IMG/VR virus record: IMGVR_UViG_3300023096_000016
Location: 1-27,261 of that record
From: a virus
Strand: one strand, 5' to 3'
Length of the DNA stretch: 27,261 nt
The notes beneath the pieces were generated by a model. That model was not told the origin of the DNA. It did no database searches and saw only the letters and a list, made by a program, of their open reading frames with translations. Shown here piece after piece: positions 19,438-26,509 of this stretch. Both the position numbers and the translations under genes were made by a program. The stretch's first letter is position 1. Every line of letters begins with the position of its first letter.

Positions 19438-20721
19438 ATGACTGAAGCACCTTTAAGCACTAAGCAGCTAGAATTTGTAATTAAATCGACCGCACATTGG
19501 AATTTAGCACACGGCTCAGTGAGAACAGGCAAAACTTACGCTACTTTGTTTCGCTTTATGCAAGCTGTTAATGAATGTCCAGATAGTCAAATTTATATGG
19601 TAGGTCACACAGTAGATACGATTTATCAAAACGCTGTGAGATTAATATTCGAAAGTCCTCAGTTGTCAGTTTTTAAGCCGTTCTGTTCGTGGTTCAGTGG
19701 TCATAAAGTATTAAAGTTTCGAGATAAAACTATTAAATGCTTGGGAGCAAAAGACACGGGAGCTATTGGACAATTCCAAGGTAAGACAATGTCACTTATA
19801 TATTGTGATGAGATGACTTTGTATCCTGAGTCTATTATATCTATGATAGATACTCGTCTTTCGTTACCTCATTCCATGGGCTTTGGTTCAATGAACCCTA
19901 CATATCCAAATCACCCTATTAAAAAATGGATCGATGCTGGAGAAGCAGGAGACCCAAACTATTATTCATTACACTTTACATTAGAAGATAACCCGTATGT
20001 TGACGATGCTTACAAACAGCGTATTAAAAATAGCTCTAGTGGCGTGTTCTATAAAAGAAATTATCTCGGACTATGGTGCTTGGCAGAGGGGGCTATTTTT
20101 GATTTTTTTGATTATAACATTCATACTGTTCGATTGCCCCCCACTTCTCCTAATTACTATATTGCTTCTATTGATTATGGAACTTCCAACGCCTTTACAT
20201 GTTTGGTTATCGGAGTATCTACAGGAGAATTCTATCAAACTCCAAAAATGATGTGGGTTGAAAAAGAATATTTCTGGGACTCAAAAAAAACAGGTAAACA
20301 AAAAGTTAACTCAGAGTTTGCAGATGATGTTGTAGAGTTTTTACAGCCATACGGAATCACACAATTATATATAGATCCCTCCGCGGCATCATTTCAATTA
20401 GAATTATCTCGACGTGGATTACACGCAGTTCATGCTAATAATGATGTATATAACGGTATTCAAAAGATGGCCGCTGCCTTGCATAACGGTGAATTGCTAA
20501 TATGCAGAGAGTGTAAAAATACAATTAGAGAGATTGAATCTTACGTATGGGATAACAAAAAGTCTGAAACTGGTGAAGATGCTCCAGTCAAAAAAGACGA
20601 TCACTGCATGGACGCTCTTAGATATGCAGTTTATTCTCATAAGATATCTGAATACAACCCTTATAAAGACCAACAGCGTTCTCAAGATTATAGACAGAAT
20701 AGATTCAGTAGAGGTTTTTGA
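19438..20721 (+). CDS. Phage terminase large subunit (packaging ATPase/nuclease)
   Basis: 427 residues, the usual length for the group. Walker A is GSVRTGKT (26-33). Walker B is IYCDE (121-125), Glu125 being catalytic. The coupling motif is GSMNPTYPNHP (150-160). Nuclease residues: Asp246 (SIDYGTSN), Asp313 (YIDPSA), and DDHCMDALRYA (Asp388, Asp392). The enzyme cuts the concatemer and pumps phage DNA into the prohead through the portal. The tail (KDQQRSQDYRQNRFSRGF) is basic. No strong SD is visible. It starts after a divergent promoter region and is separated from the small terminase gene by the opposite accessory block. Portal lies 3.25 kb downstream. Confidence 0.93.
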   Translation: MTEAPLSTKQLEFVIKSTAHWNLAHGSVRTGKTYATLFRFMQAVNECPDSQIYMVGHTVDTIYQNAVRLIFESPQLSVFKPFCSWFSGHKVLKFRDKTIKCLGAKDTGAIGQFQGKTMSLIYCDEMTLYPESIISMIDTRLSLPHSMGFGSMNPTYPNHPIKKWIDAGEAGDPNYYSLHFTLEDNPYVDDAYKQRIKNSSSGVFYKRNYLGLWCLAEGAIFDFFDYNIHTVRLPPTSPNYYIASIDYGTSNAFTCLVIGVSTGEFYQTPKMMWVEKEYFWDSKKTGKQKVNSEFADDVVEFLQPYGITQLYIDPSAASFQLELSRRGLHAVHANNDVYNGIQKMAAALHNGELLICRECKNTIREIESYVWDNKKSETGEDAPVKKDDHCMDALRYAVYSHKISEYNPYKDQQRSQDYRQNRFSRGF

Positions 20722-20723
20722 TA

Positions 20724-20939
20724 ATGATTCAGTGTTTAAAGAATTTATTTTTGCAAAAAAATCAACAAGAGGAAAGAGACCGGTTAATAGAATATTATAG
20801 ACGGAGATTACACGAAGAAATGCAAGAAAGGCTAAGAATAGAAAATTTATACACTTATCATCTAAACGAATACATAGATAAGTCAAACAAATATAGAGAT
20901 AAGTTAATCGAATATGGGTTGTATGATTTTGATGAATGA
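20724..20939 (+). CDS. Small charged helical protein, 71 aa
   Basis: 71 residues from the ATG at 20724, chosen because AGAGG lies about 9 bases upstream; an alternative TTG at 20718 overlaps the terminase stop. The sequence is mostly Arg/Glu/Gln-rich helix: QQEERDRLIEYYRRRLHEEM and IENLYTYHLNEYIDKSNKYR. No known family. It follows the terminase by 2 bases and overlaps the phosphoesterase gene by 8 bases. Possible packaging partner by position only. Confidence 0.55.
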   Translation: MIQCLKNLFLQKNQQEERDRLIEYYRRRLHEEMQERLRIENLYTYHLNEYIDKSNKYRDKLIEYGLYDFDE

Positions 20940-21591
20940 AAAGATAAAAAAAACAATTGATGTGACATGTATAAGTGACTTGCACGGACACTATCCAAAA
21001 CTCGAAGGTGGAGACTTACTTATTATAGCAGGGGATTTGACGGCTAGAGATGAACCACATGAATATATATATTTTAGAAATTGGTTATCTTTACAAGATT
21101 ACAGAAAAAAAATAGTAATTGCCGGAAATCATGATAATAATTTGGAATTGGATTATAGATTTGGATCAAAACCCTTTTTAGAAATAGCAGATTATCTTTG
21201 CGACTCAGGAACAGAATTCGAAGGTCTTAAGATCTGGGGTTCTCCGCATACCAAAACATTCCCTGGCATGAATCCTAAATGCAAAGCGTTTACATGTGAT
21301 ACAGAAGAAGAACTAAACGAAAAATGGAAACTTATCCCTGATGACGTTGATATTTTAATCACACATTCACCTGCTTACGGAGTGTTAGATCAGAACATTA
21401 AAGGTGAACATTGCGGAAGTAAATCTTTATTAGAAGCAATTCAAAGAATAAAACCTCGTTTGATAGTTCATGGTCACCTACACGAACAAGGTTCAATTTG
21501 CAATGCAATAAATGGAACAACATTTGTAAATGCTAGCCACGTAAATGAAAAATATCAACCTGTTAACAAACCTGTGAGAATTGAAATATGA
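20932..21591 (+). CDS. Calcineurin-like metallophosphoesterase
   Basis: 219 residues from the ATG at 20932 (earlier in-frame ATGs at 20914 and 20923 lie deeper in the upstream gene). All metal motifs are present: DLHGH (Asp16, His18), GDLT (Asp35), GNHD (66-68), ITHSP (His145), GHLHE (His180, His182). These bind two metals and hydrolyse phosphate esters. WGSPHTKTFPGMNPK between motifs 3 and 4 resembles the MPPED-type group. The substrate is unknown: a nucleotide, nucleic acid end or signalling molecule are all possible, and an anti-defence role is conceivable. The gene overlaps both neighbours (8 and 4 bases). Confidence 0.85.
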   Translation: MNEKIKKTIDVTCISDLHGHYPKLEGGDLLIIAGDLTARDEPHEYIYFRNWLSLQDYRKKIVIAGNHDNNLELDYRFGSKPFLEIADYLCDSGTEFEGLKIWGSPHTKTFPGMNPKCKAFTCDTEEELNEKWKLIPDDVDILITHSPAYGVLDQNIKGEHCGSKSLLEAIQRIKPRLIVHGHLHEQGSICNAINGTTFVNASHVNEKYQPVNKPVRIEI

Positions 21592-21869
21592 GTGAAACAG
21601 AACAACTTGAATTCCCAATAGAGAAATTTATATCAAGTAATACCGAGTTATACCCAAAAGTAGATATAACTAGAAATGATAACGAAATATTTAGAAAGTC
21701 ATTGCCTAAGGGAAAGTACGATATAAATTACGTAATAAATTTACTGCGCATTATTCACGACAAGATTGAATCAATGAAGTTTAATGCTAGAGACATTCCT
21801 TTTACTATGTGTGATAGCATGAGGCGATTGATAGCTAATTTAGAGACTGAGAGAGATCAACAAAGATAG
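21588..21869 (+). CDS. Hypothetical protein, 93 aa
   Basis: 93 residues: SETEQLEFPIEKFISSNTEL, VDITRNDNEIFRKSLPKGKY, INYVINLLRIIHDKIES, then RDIPFTMCDSMRRLIANLE. It is amphipathic and helical at the end. The ATG overlaps the phosphoesterase stop (ATGA), so it is coupled to that gene and may cooperate with it. No family recognised. Compact and soluble in appearance, without membrane segments. Confidence 0.55.
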   Translation: MSETEQLEFPIEKFISSNTELYPKVDITRNDNEIFRKSLPKGKYDINYVINLLRIIHDKIESMKFNARDIPFTMCDSMRRLIANLETERDQQR

Positions 21870-21883
21870 CATAGGAATAGATA

Positions 21884-22084
21884 ATGGCTAAATATCGACT
21901 TACAATATGTCAAAGCAAAGGATTTAGCGGAGGCATGTGGTTTTTCAGTCCCGTTGATTTAAGGAAAAGGTTTTATTTTTGTAATCATTGTCAAGGGCAT
22001 CATTTAGTTAAAGAAGGTCTTGTTAAAGATAAATCTTTTATGAAACCGTCCGAAAATTTAATGGAGGTTAATGATGAACAGTGA
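21884..22084 (+). CDS. Small Cys/His protein, 66 aa
   Basis: 66 residues: YRLTICQSKGFSGGMWFF, then PVDLRKRFYFCNHCQGHHLV and VKDKSFMKPSENLMEV. The pattern C-x-x-C with GHH two residues later (FCNHCQGHH) could bind zinc. There is no recognised family. The start follows the preceding stop by 14 bases; ribosome binding is not strong (AGGA). Its end overlaps the next tiny gene. Possible nucleic-acid binding. Confidence 0.5.
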   Translation: MAKYRLTICQSKGFSGGMWFFSPVDLRKRFYFCNHCQGHHLVKEGLVKDKSFMKPSENLMEVNDEQ

Positions 22085-22235
22085 ATGTGACAAATGCGAA
22101 GAACATACTTTAGATTGTAAATGCGAATTAATCGAAATGAACAAAATGCGCATCGAAAATCTAAAGCATCAAAAATTCTATCTAGAAAAGTTTTTTCCTT
22201 GGACATGTGGACCATATGAAGATGAAAATAAATAA
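22074..22235 (+). CDS. 53-aa protein with CxxC and CxC motifs
   Basis: Reading from the ATG at 22074 (GGAGG 6 bases upstream; an in-frame ATG at 22071 is closer to it) gives 53 residues: MNSECDKCEEHTLDCKCELI, then helical IEMNKMRIENLKHQKF, then FFPWTCGPYEDENK. C-x-x-C, C-x-C and H spacing hints at a small metal knuckle. It overlaps both the previous and next genes, so the three may be translated together. Too small for an ordinary screen but well supported by the strong ribosome-binding site. Confidence 0.45.
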   Translation: MNSECDKCEEHTLDCKCELIEMNKMRIENLKHQKFYLEKFFPWTCGPYEDENK

Positions 22236-22479
22236 AAAAATGGCTGAACATCTTTTGCGTTGGCATTTAGACTATCAGACTACTTCCCAGAAAAATAAAG
22301 ACATAAAAGATGCATATATTTTGATAAAGTATCTTTTAGAACAAATTGAAAACCTCAGTTTACAAATAGAAATTTTAAAAGAAACTAAACAAGACAAGTA
22401 TGTTGAAAAATTTGACGAATGTCATACTCCCGGATATACATACGGAGATAAGATTTTTCTATCAGATAAAAAAAGTTAG
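22216..22479 (+). CDS. Helical small protein, about 87 aa
   Basis: From the ATG at 22216 (others at 22222 and 22240 are possible; a GTG at 22207 is also in frame) the protein is helical and charged: INKKMAEHLLRWHLDYQTTS, IKDAYILIKYLLEQIENLSLQ, IEILKETKQDKY. It ends with HTPGYTYGDKIFLSDKKS. No family recognised. No clear ribosome-binding site; translation may be coupled to the overlapping 53-residue gene. It is the last gene of the large-terminase unit. Confidence 0.5.
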   Translation: MKMKINKKMAEHLLRWHLDYQTTSQKNKDIKDAYILIKYLLEQIENLSLQIEILKETKQDKYVEKFDECHTPGYTYGDKIFLSDKKS

Positions 22480-22486
22480 AATAACA

Positions 22487-22507
22487 AATGTAAAGCCGCT
22501 TTACATT
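22487..22507 (+). other. Perfect 9-bp hairpin after the terminase unit
   Basis: AATGTAAAG (22487-22495) and CTTTACATT (22499-22507) pair fully with a 3-base loop (CCG). No U-run follows, so it is either a poor terminator, an operator or an RNA-processing signal. It sits 8 bases after the last gene of the terminase unit. Confidence 0.45.
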
Positions 22508-22603
22508 ACAAAGAATAACACTCCAAAACTTTTAAAACTTGAAATAAATTCTATTTAATATAATGTTGAATAAATATTTATCTATTTTTTAAAGGGTCAA
22601 ATT

Positions 22604-23152
22604 ATGAAAAGTTTTTTACTAAAAAGTGTTTTTGCGTCTGTTCTTCTAAGTAGTCTTGCATTCATGTCTAATGCTGAATGTCAAAGTGTTTCTATCTTCA
22701 ATTCAGAATTAGAGCCATGCAAAGATTACAAACTACATAGCTTCATAGAAGGTTTACACGTTCATTTTTATGAGCAGCAAATTAACGATATGATTAAAGA
22801 CATGTTTGTTATAAAAGACGAACTTGAAAACATACATAAAGTAAAAGTAGATTTAAATGATTCAATTAATGAAATATTTAAAGATTTATCAGTAAAAAAC
22901 ATTGAAATTGATGGATATTCTAAGCAAATAGTAAAGAATATTCTTTTGAAACAAGAATACTCATATCTTGCAAATCAAGAGTCTAAATTAAGATCATCTG
23001 AAATTGAAAACATCAATCTATTAGCTGGGACTGTAATTAGTCTTTCAGCTCTTTTTCTAGAAAAGATCTCATGTAAATATGTAGAAATAGAAAGAATAGC
23101 AAAGTCTTTAAAATTTAATGGTACTCAAATGATAATTCATAATGAGGCTTAA
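22604..23152 (+). CDS. Secreted protein with signal peptide and C-terminal membrane segment
   Basis: 182 residues. MKSFLLKSVFASVLLSSLAF and SNA at 22-24 form a classical signal peptide with cleavage expected after Ala24 (S-N-A before E-C). The mature part has Cys26 and Cys39, then a charged helical domain (about 50-125, IKDELENIHKVKVDLND) and a hydrophobic segment (about 136-153, INLLAGTVISLSALFL). No family recognised. AAGGG is 8 bases before ATG. Being the only gene in this stretch with a full export signal, it may act in the host envelope or beyond, for example superinfection exclusion or effector activity; this is speculation. It may be distantly related to the 201-residue protein at 3103-3708. 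Confidence 0.65.
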   Translation: MKSFLLKSVFASVLLSSLAFMSNAECQSVSIFNSELEPCKDYKLHSFIEGLHVHFYEQQINDMIKDMFVIKDELENIHKVKVDLNDSINEIFKDLSVKNIEIDGYSKQIVKNILLKQEYSYLANQESKLRSSEIENINLLAGTVISLSALFLEKISCKYVEIERIAKSLKFNGTQMIIHNEA

Positions 23153-23181
23153 AAGAAATATACTTGTTATTATTACATGTA

Positions 23182-23187
23182 TATAAT
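23182..23187 (+). promoter_or_regulatory. TATAAT -10 hexamer of the small RNA
   Basis: A consensus TATAAT sits 6 bases before the first hairpin of the RNA (GCGTC at 23193), matching the usual distance from -10 to transcript start. The -35 is poor (ATACTT or CTTGTT can be placed upstream). Confidence 0.5.
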
Positions 23188-23192
23188 TAAAA

Positions 23193-23272
23193 GCGTCTGT
23201 ATTGATGCGATGTGATATGGGTTATCACATTACGACTACGGGGGAGCGGAGATACTTTCCCGTAGTTTTTTT
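23193..23272 (+). ncRNA. Candidate small RNA with three stem-loops and terminator
   Basis: Three successive hairpins fill the stretch. H1: GCGTC (23193-23197) with GATGC (23204-23208). H2: ATGTGATA (23210-23217) with TATCACAT (23223-23230), loop TGGGT. H3: ACTACGGGGGAG (23235-23246) with CTTTCCCGTAGT (23255-23266), two G-U pairs, loop of 8, followed by T7 at 23266-23272: a strong terminator. A consensus -10 hexamer at 23182-23187 puts the expected start at H1, so the unit has promoter, about 80-nt body and terminator. It contains no ORF. It resembles no RNA family I know; it could also simply be the terminator of the secreted-protein gene with two extra hairpins. Confidence 0.55.
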
Positions 23273-23290
23273 ATTTAATACGAGATTAAA

Positions 23291-23461
23291 ATGAATGATG
23301 AAATGCAATGCTTAGTAACTCTAGAGCTACCTTTTGATCCTAATGAAAAGATATTCAATAGTGTAGATGAGGATGGAAAAGCTCTGGGTGATCCTTACAG
23401 CTACAATGATTTTTTAGAAGAAATGAAAAATATTTCAGGGATTTCAAGAGATTTATGTTAA
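23291..23461 (+). CDS. 56-aa hypothetical acidic protein
   Basis: ATG at 23291 gives 56 residues: NDEMQCLVTLELPFDPNEK, then IFNSVDEDGKALGD and YNDFLEEMKNISGISRDLC. A compact beta-alpha appearance, acidic, with two Cys. The ribosome-binding site is weak (CGAGAT). The next ORF begins within its end. It follows the small RNA by 19 bases. Support: sensible composition and chained overlap; no homologue recognised. Confidence 0.4.
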   Translation: MNDEMQCLVTLELPFDPNEKIFNSVDEDGKALGDPYSYNDFLEEMKNISGISRDLC

Positions 23462-23622
23462 ATGAATCATCTAAAGAAAGAAAATTTAAGATTTACTTTT
23501 ACGCAATCATACTCGTATTAGCAATCCCTCAATTTATATATAGATTTAAACATCCAGAATTGACAGAAACCGAGCTTTTTTTTAACTTCTTTGAAGTTTA
23601 TCGCGAATTTTTTACAAAATGA
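23455..23622 (+). CDS. 55-aa single-pass membrane protein
   Basis: ATG at 23455 gives 55 residues: basic start LNESSKERKFK, one hydrophobic helix (about 13-29, IYFYAIILVLAIPQFIY), then a polar end with HPELTETELFFNFFEVYREFF. It overlaps the 56-residue ORF by 7 bases and the following ORF by ATGA. A basic N-terminus, one helix and a charged end is usual for tiny phage membrane proteins. No function known. Confidence 0.4.
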   Translation: MLNESSKERKFKIYFYAIILVLAIPQFIYRFKHPELTETELFFNFFEVYREFFTK

Positions 23623-23744
23623 CAAATCTTTTACAAATACTTAAGTATCACTTTAAAATTTTATGCCCTCACAAACAGTGTGGGTCGCTTTGTCGGCAAC
23701 ATAAGATATATTATCAGACTATTACCCCTATTCTTTTATGTTGA
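23619..23744 (+). CDS. 41-aa Cys/His mini-protein
   Basis: The ATG overlaps the previous stop (ATGA). 41 residues: MTNLLQILKYHFKIL, then CPHKQCGSLCRQH and a final YYQTITPILLC. The CPH-x-x-C-x-x-x-C-x-x-H spacing is a possible zinc-binding pattern, but at this size chance is possible. There is no dedicated ribosome-binding site; coupling is the argument for it. Confidence 0.25.
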   Translation: MTNLLQILKYHFKILCPHKQCGSLCRQHKIYYQTITPILLC

Positions 23745-23976
23745 ACAGACCATATTTTGAATTTTTTGGGGGATGACACTAACATATTATTTACGCTAAT
23801 TTATAGCAATACATAAGTTTTCACAGAAATTTCACTTCTTTTTTAGTATTTTAAACTTAATTTAAAACTCATATCATATAGAACTCATAGTCATCTATAG
23901 TAAACCATAGTATCCTAAATTTAATTAATACTGTTTATAAGAGAGTGTGTTGATATAATTAAAACTTTTATTTATT
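23745..23976 (+). promoter_or_regulatory. Portal operon promoter region with extended -10 and phased ATAG words
   Basis: A 232-bp stretch without a gene. TATAAT at 23954-23959 is preceded by TG one base away (TGATATAAT), an extended -10, with a weak -35 (CTGTTT, 23931-23936) 17 bp upstream. The start of transcription would fall near 23966, only about 11 bases before the portal ATG. Between 23877 and 23910 ATAG ends four successive segments (ends at 23881, 23890, 23900, 23910), about 10 bp apart, and AACTCATA appears twice (23866, 23882). AATTTATAGCAATA (23798-23811) also occurs at 12580-12593. Confidence 0.45.
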
Positions 23977-26175
23977 ATGTTGTTTAACAACATATTAGAA
24001 TCGAGGTTTATCATTTCTCTACACCTCCCCACATGGAATAACAACATAGAGCCTCATCAGGGAAACATCCGGCAATGGATGGATAACCTCTCTGCACGAT
24101 TTCAGCCATTAGAGCAATCTAGATGGAATCAATCTAATATTGACACGCTTTTTCACGCTGGTTGTCAGCAGTATGTTAATAGACATTTTGGATTCAATCC
24201 TTCCTCTAATTCTAATCAGTTTTATTTCAATCTAGTGCAACAACCTGTAAATATGATCACTGGTTATCAAAGACAGCATAGAAAGAATATTACTTATCAA
24301 GCTGCTCAAGGAACAGATTCAGAAACTACAGATCAATACACTAGTTTGATTATTCATAATAACAATACTGAAGGTGTTAACGAACAGTTTTCAAAGTCAT
24401 GTGAATTGTCAGCAGTTGCAGGAATGAATTTACTTCAACCCTATCTAGACTATACTGGAGACGATCCTGCACAGGGACAACTGAAAGTGAAGATTTGGGA
24501 ATACAATTCATTCATGGTTGATCCATACTTTAGAAGCCCGGACATGTCCGATGCTCAATTTGTATGGTGTCAAGAATACATTAGCAGGGGAGAAGCTGAG
24601 AGACGTTTTCCTGACAAGTTAGATCAAGTTAGACCTATGTCTGCATCTCCACAAAGATACGGAAACTTTTACTTTCTTCCCGAAAATCAAAACATGGCTA
24701 GAAACGATCTGATGGTTCTTTCTTACATATGGTATAAATGGAAAAGAAAGAAAAAACGTCTTTATTCTAAAAAGATGAATTTGTTTTTCGATTATGCAGG
24801 AGGAGACGAACAACTTGACGCTATTCAAAGAAATATTCCAGATCTTCAGCCAGTTAATGTCGAAGTTCCAACATGGAAAGTGGCCGTTGTTCTGAACGAT
24901 CAAATGATGTATCAAGGCAATAACCCGCTTGGATTTGATAATTGCCCATTTGTAGCTAACTTCTGGAACTATTCACCTCATATTAACTATCCAGATCTCA
25001 GAGATAGATCTTTAGTAAGATGTATGAGAGATGCAAACTTCTTATTTAACTACAAAGTACTTCAAAATAACGATATCGCAGCAGCTACAATTAACGCAGG
25101 TTGGAAGAGAAAAGTAGGCGCTGTAGCTAATGAAGACAATTTGAAGAAAGCTGGTCAAGGCTGGGATGTAGTCATTCGTGAAGGCTACGAAATGACAGAT
25201 GTAGAGAAGATTATTCCTAGCGCTGTTCCTCAGTCTGATTTGGAACTTGCTCAACAAATGGCTGAACTTGTTTTTCAAGTATCTGGTTTAAATATGGAAA
25301 ACTGGGCCGGTCAACAAGATAAGCAGATTTCTACATTAACTATGATGATGAAACAAGCTGCTAATCTCATGGTCTTTCAAAAGTATTTTGATCAATGGGA
25401 TTATGCTCTAAAGCTTCTTGGTGATCTTCAAATGCAGATTGTTCTTAACAATTGGAACGCTGAAAAAGTTAAGCTTTTAATTGGGGAAGAACCAACACCT
25501 TATTTCTATTCTAAGATATTTGCAAAGTATAAAGTAATTGTTGAAGAGGGTATTGAGACAGCTACTCAGCAAAATATGCAAGCTCAGCAAATGTTAGAGA
25601 TTAATGAACGCTTTGGAAGAGAAGTTATTCCGCCTTCTATGATTATCAAAGACATGAACATCCAAGGTAAATCAAAAATATTGAAGTTCTTAGAAGAGCA
25701 AGAAAAACAAGCGGCAGCTACTCAACAAGAAACTCAAACAATCGAACATGCGTTTCAAGAAGCTAAACTTAAAGAGTTGTATTCGAAAGCTACTGCAAAT
25801 ATTGCTACAGCAAGAGAAAGACATGGAAGAGCTGAAGCAGATGTAGGATTATTTGAAGAAAGGCTTTCTGAGATCACTCAAAATAGATCAATGGCTCTTA
25901 AAAACAAAATGGAAGCCCTTGAAAAGTTACTTGAAATCATAGCAAAATACGGTGAAATGGATGCTATGATCCAGGGAGAGACGCTTCAACAAGTCGAATA
26001 TCGACAAGAAGTAAGCGAAGATCGAGAAAAGCAAGACGCTAAAGATACATCAGAAAGTAATAAGTTTATTGCCGATCTTCTGAGAGGAATGCAAAACCTT
26101 CCTCAACAAAATGAACAAATGGGGCAAATGTCTCCTATGAATGAACAAATGCCAGAAATGGCACAAATGATGTAA
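23977..26175 (+). CDS. P22-like portal protein
   Basis: 732 residues, close to the 725 of P22 gp1. Conserved patterns: RFQPLEQSRWNQSNIDTLFHAG in pieces, FYFNLVQQPVNMITGYQRQHRK (portal wing region), VKIWEYNSFMVDPYFRSPDM, FVWCQEYISRGEA, and the crown and barrel with long C-terminal coiled coil (about 540-690, EKQAAATQQETQTIEHAFQ in parts), as in P22's long barrel. A Gln/Met-rich tail ends it. The portal is the dodecameric ring through which DNA is packed and ejected. The start at 23977 has no ribosome-binding site; an in-frame ATG at 24079 (MDNLSARF) is an alternative. Its partners are the terminase upstream and the four small genes downstream. Confidence 0.9.
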   Translation: MLFNNILESRFIISLHLPTWNNNIEPHQGNIRQWMDNLSARFQPLEQSRWNQSNIDTLFHAGCQQYVNRHFGFNPSSNSNQFYFNLVQQPVNMITGYQRQHRKNITYQAAQGTDSETTDQYTSLIIHNNNTEGVNEQFSKSCELSAVAGMNLLQPYLDYTGDDPAQGQLKVKIWEYNSFMVDPYFRSPDMSDAQFVWCQEYISRGEAERRFPDKLDQVRPMSASPQRYGNFYFLPENQNMARNDLMVLSYIWYKWKRKKKRLYSKKMNLFFDYAGGDEQLDAIQRNIPDLQPVNVEVPTWKVAVVLNDQMMYQGNNPLGFDNCPFVANFWNYSPHINYPDLRDRSLVRCMRDANFLFNYKVLQNNDIAAATINAGWKRKVGAVANEDNLKKAGQGWDVVIREGYEMTDVEKIIPSAVPQSDLELAQQMAELVFQVSGLNMENWAGQQDKQISTLTMMMKQAANLMVFQKYFDQWDYALKLLGDLQMQIVLNNWNAEKVKLLIGEEPTPYFYSKIFAKYKVIVEEGIETATQQNMQAQQMLEINERFGREVIPPSMIIKDMNIQGKSKILKFLEEQEKQAAATQQETQTIEHAFQEAKLKELYSKATANIATARERHGRAEADVGLFEERLSEITQNRSMALKNKMEALEKLLEIIAKYGEMDAMIQGETLQQVEYRQEVSEDREKQDAKDTSESNKFIADLLRGMQNLPQQNEQMGQMSPMNEQMPEMAQMM

Positions 26176-26184
26176 GGGGTTTAT

Positions 26185-26406
26185 ATGAGCGGTGGTAGAA
26201 AAATTAATGATCATTCAAGTTGGGTCGGAAAAGGTAGTGACGGTACTGTTTTTCCGATGGGCGTAAAAGTTAAAACTGTAACTTCAGCAGAAGGCGCAGG
26301 AGAAATTAACCGTTATGAAGATACTTCTGAGGAAATTAAAAAAGCTCAAGAGTATAACAAAGGTAAAATCAAAAGCAACGCACCAAAAGCAATGTTTAGA
26401 AACTAA
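26185..26406 (+). CDS. Small virion-region protein following portal
   Basis: 73 residues: GGRKINDHSSWVGKGSDGTVFPMGVKVKTVTSAEGAG in pieces, then TSEEIKKAQEYNKGKIKSNAPKAMFRN. Gly-rich and basic, without membrane or catalytic features. Its GGGG-like ribosome-binding site (AAGGGG) lies 7 bases before ATG. By position between portal and terminator it is likely a small head or completion protein. No family recognised; function is by context. Confidence 0.6.
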   Translation: MSGGRKINDHSSWVGKGSDGTVFPMGVKVKTVTSAEGAGEINRYEDTSEEIKKAQEYNKGKIKSNAPKAMFRN

Positions 26407-26411
26407 ATTTT

Positions 26412-26442
26412 ATATGGATATCTATTAAGGTATCCATATTTT
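26412..26442 (+). terminator. Hairpin terminator after portal unit
   Basis: ATATGGATA (26412-26420) pairs with TATCCATAT (26431-26439) over a 10-base loop, followed by TTTT (26439-26442). It follows the small virion gene's stop by 6 bases and would end or attenuate the portal transcript. Confidence 0.6.
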
Positions 26443-26443
26443 G

Positions 26444-26479
26444 CTCAACGTATTGAGTAAATTTACTCAATGTACTGAG
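26444..26479. repeat. Two tandem 22-bp dyads with a central 20-bp palindrome
   Basis: CTCAA-CGTA-TTGAG (26444-26457) and CTCAA-TGTA-CTGAG (26466-26479) are 22 bp apart; the first is a perfect 5-bp inverted repeat and the second a 4-bp one with an A-C mismatch next to it. The 20-bp palindrome ATTGAGTAAATTTACTCAAT spans 26452-26471. Two copies at the same phase just after a terminator and 31 bp before the next gene look like operators for a dimeric regulator. Confidence 0.65.
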
Positions 26480-26509
26480 TGAATTTTGAACAAATTATGA
26501 GAAGGTATT

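Noticed and set aside
20497-20991. Antisense 164-codon hydrophobic frame across the terminase end
   Set aside because: It lies opposite a well supported terminase and two further coding genes; the hydrophobic look comes from A/T-rich complement.
23193-23272. A tRNA or tmRNA in the three-hairpin region
   Set aside because: No 7-bp acceptor stem, T-arm or CCA end can be drawn; the hairpins are consecutive, not a cloverleaf.
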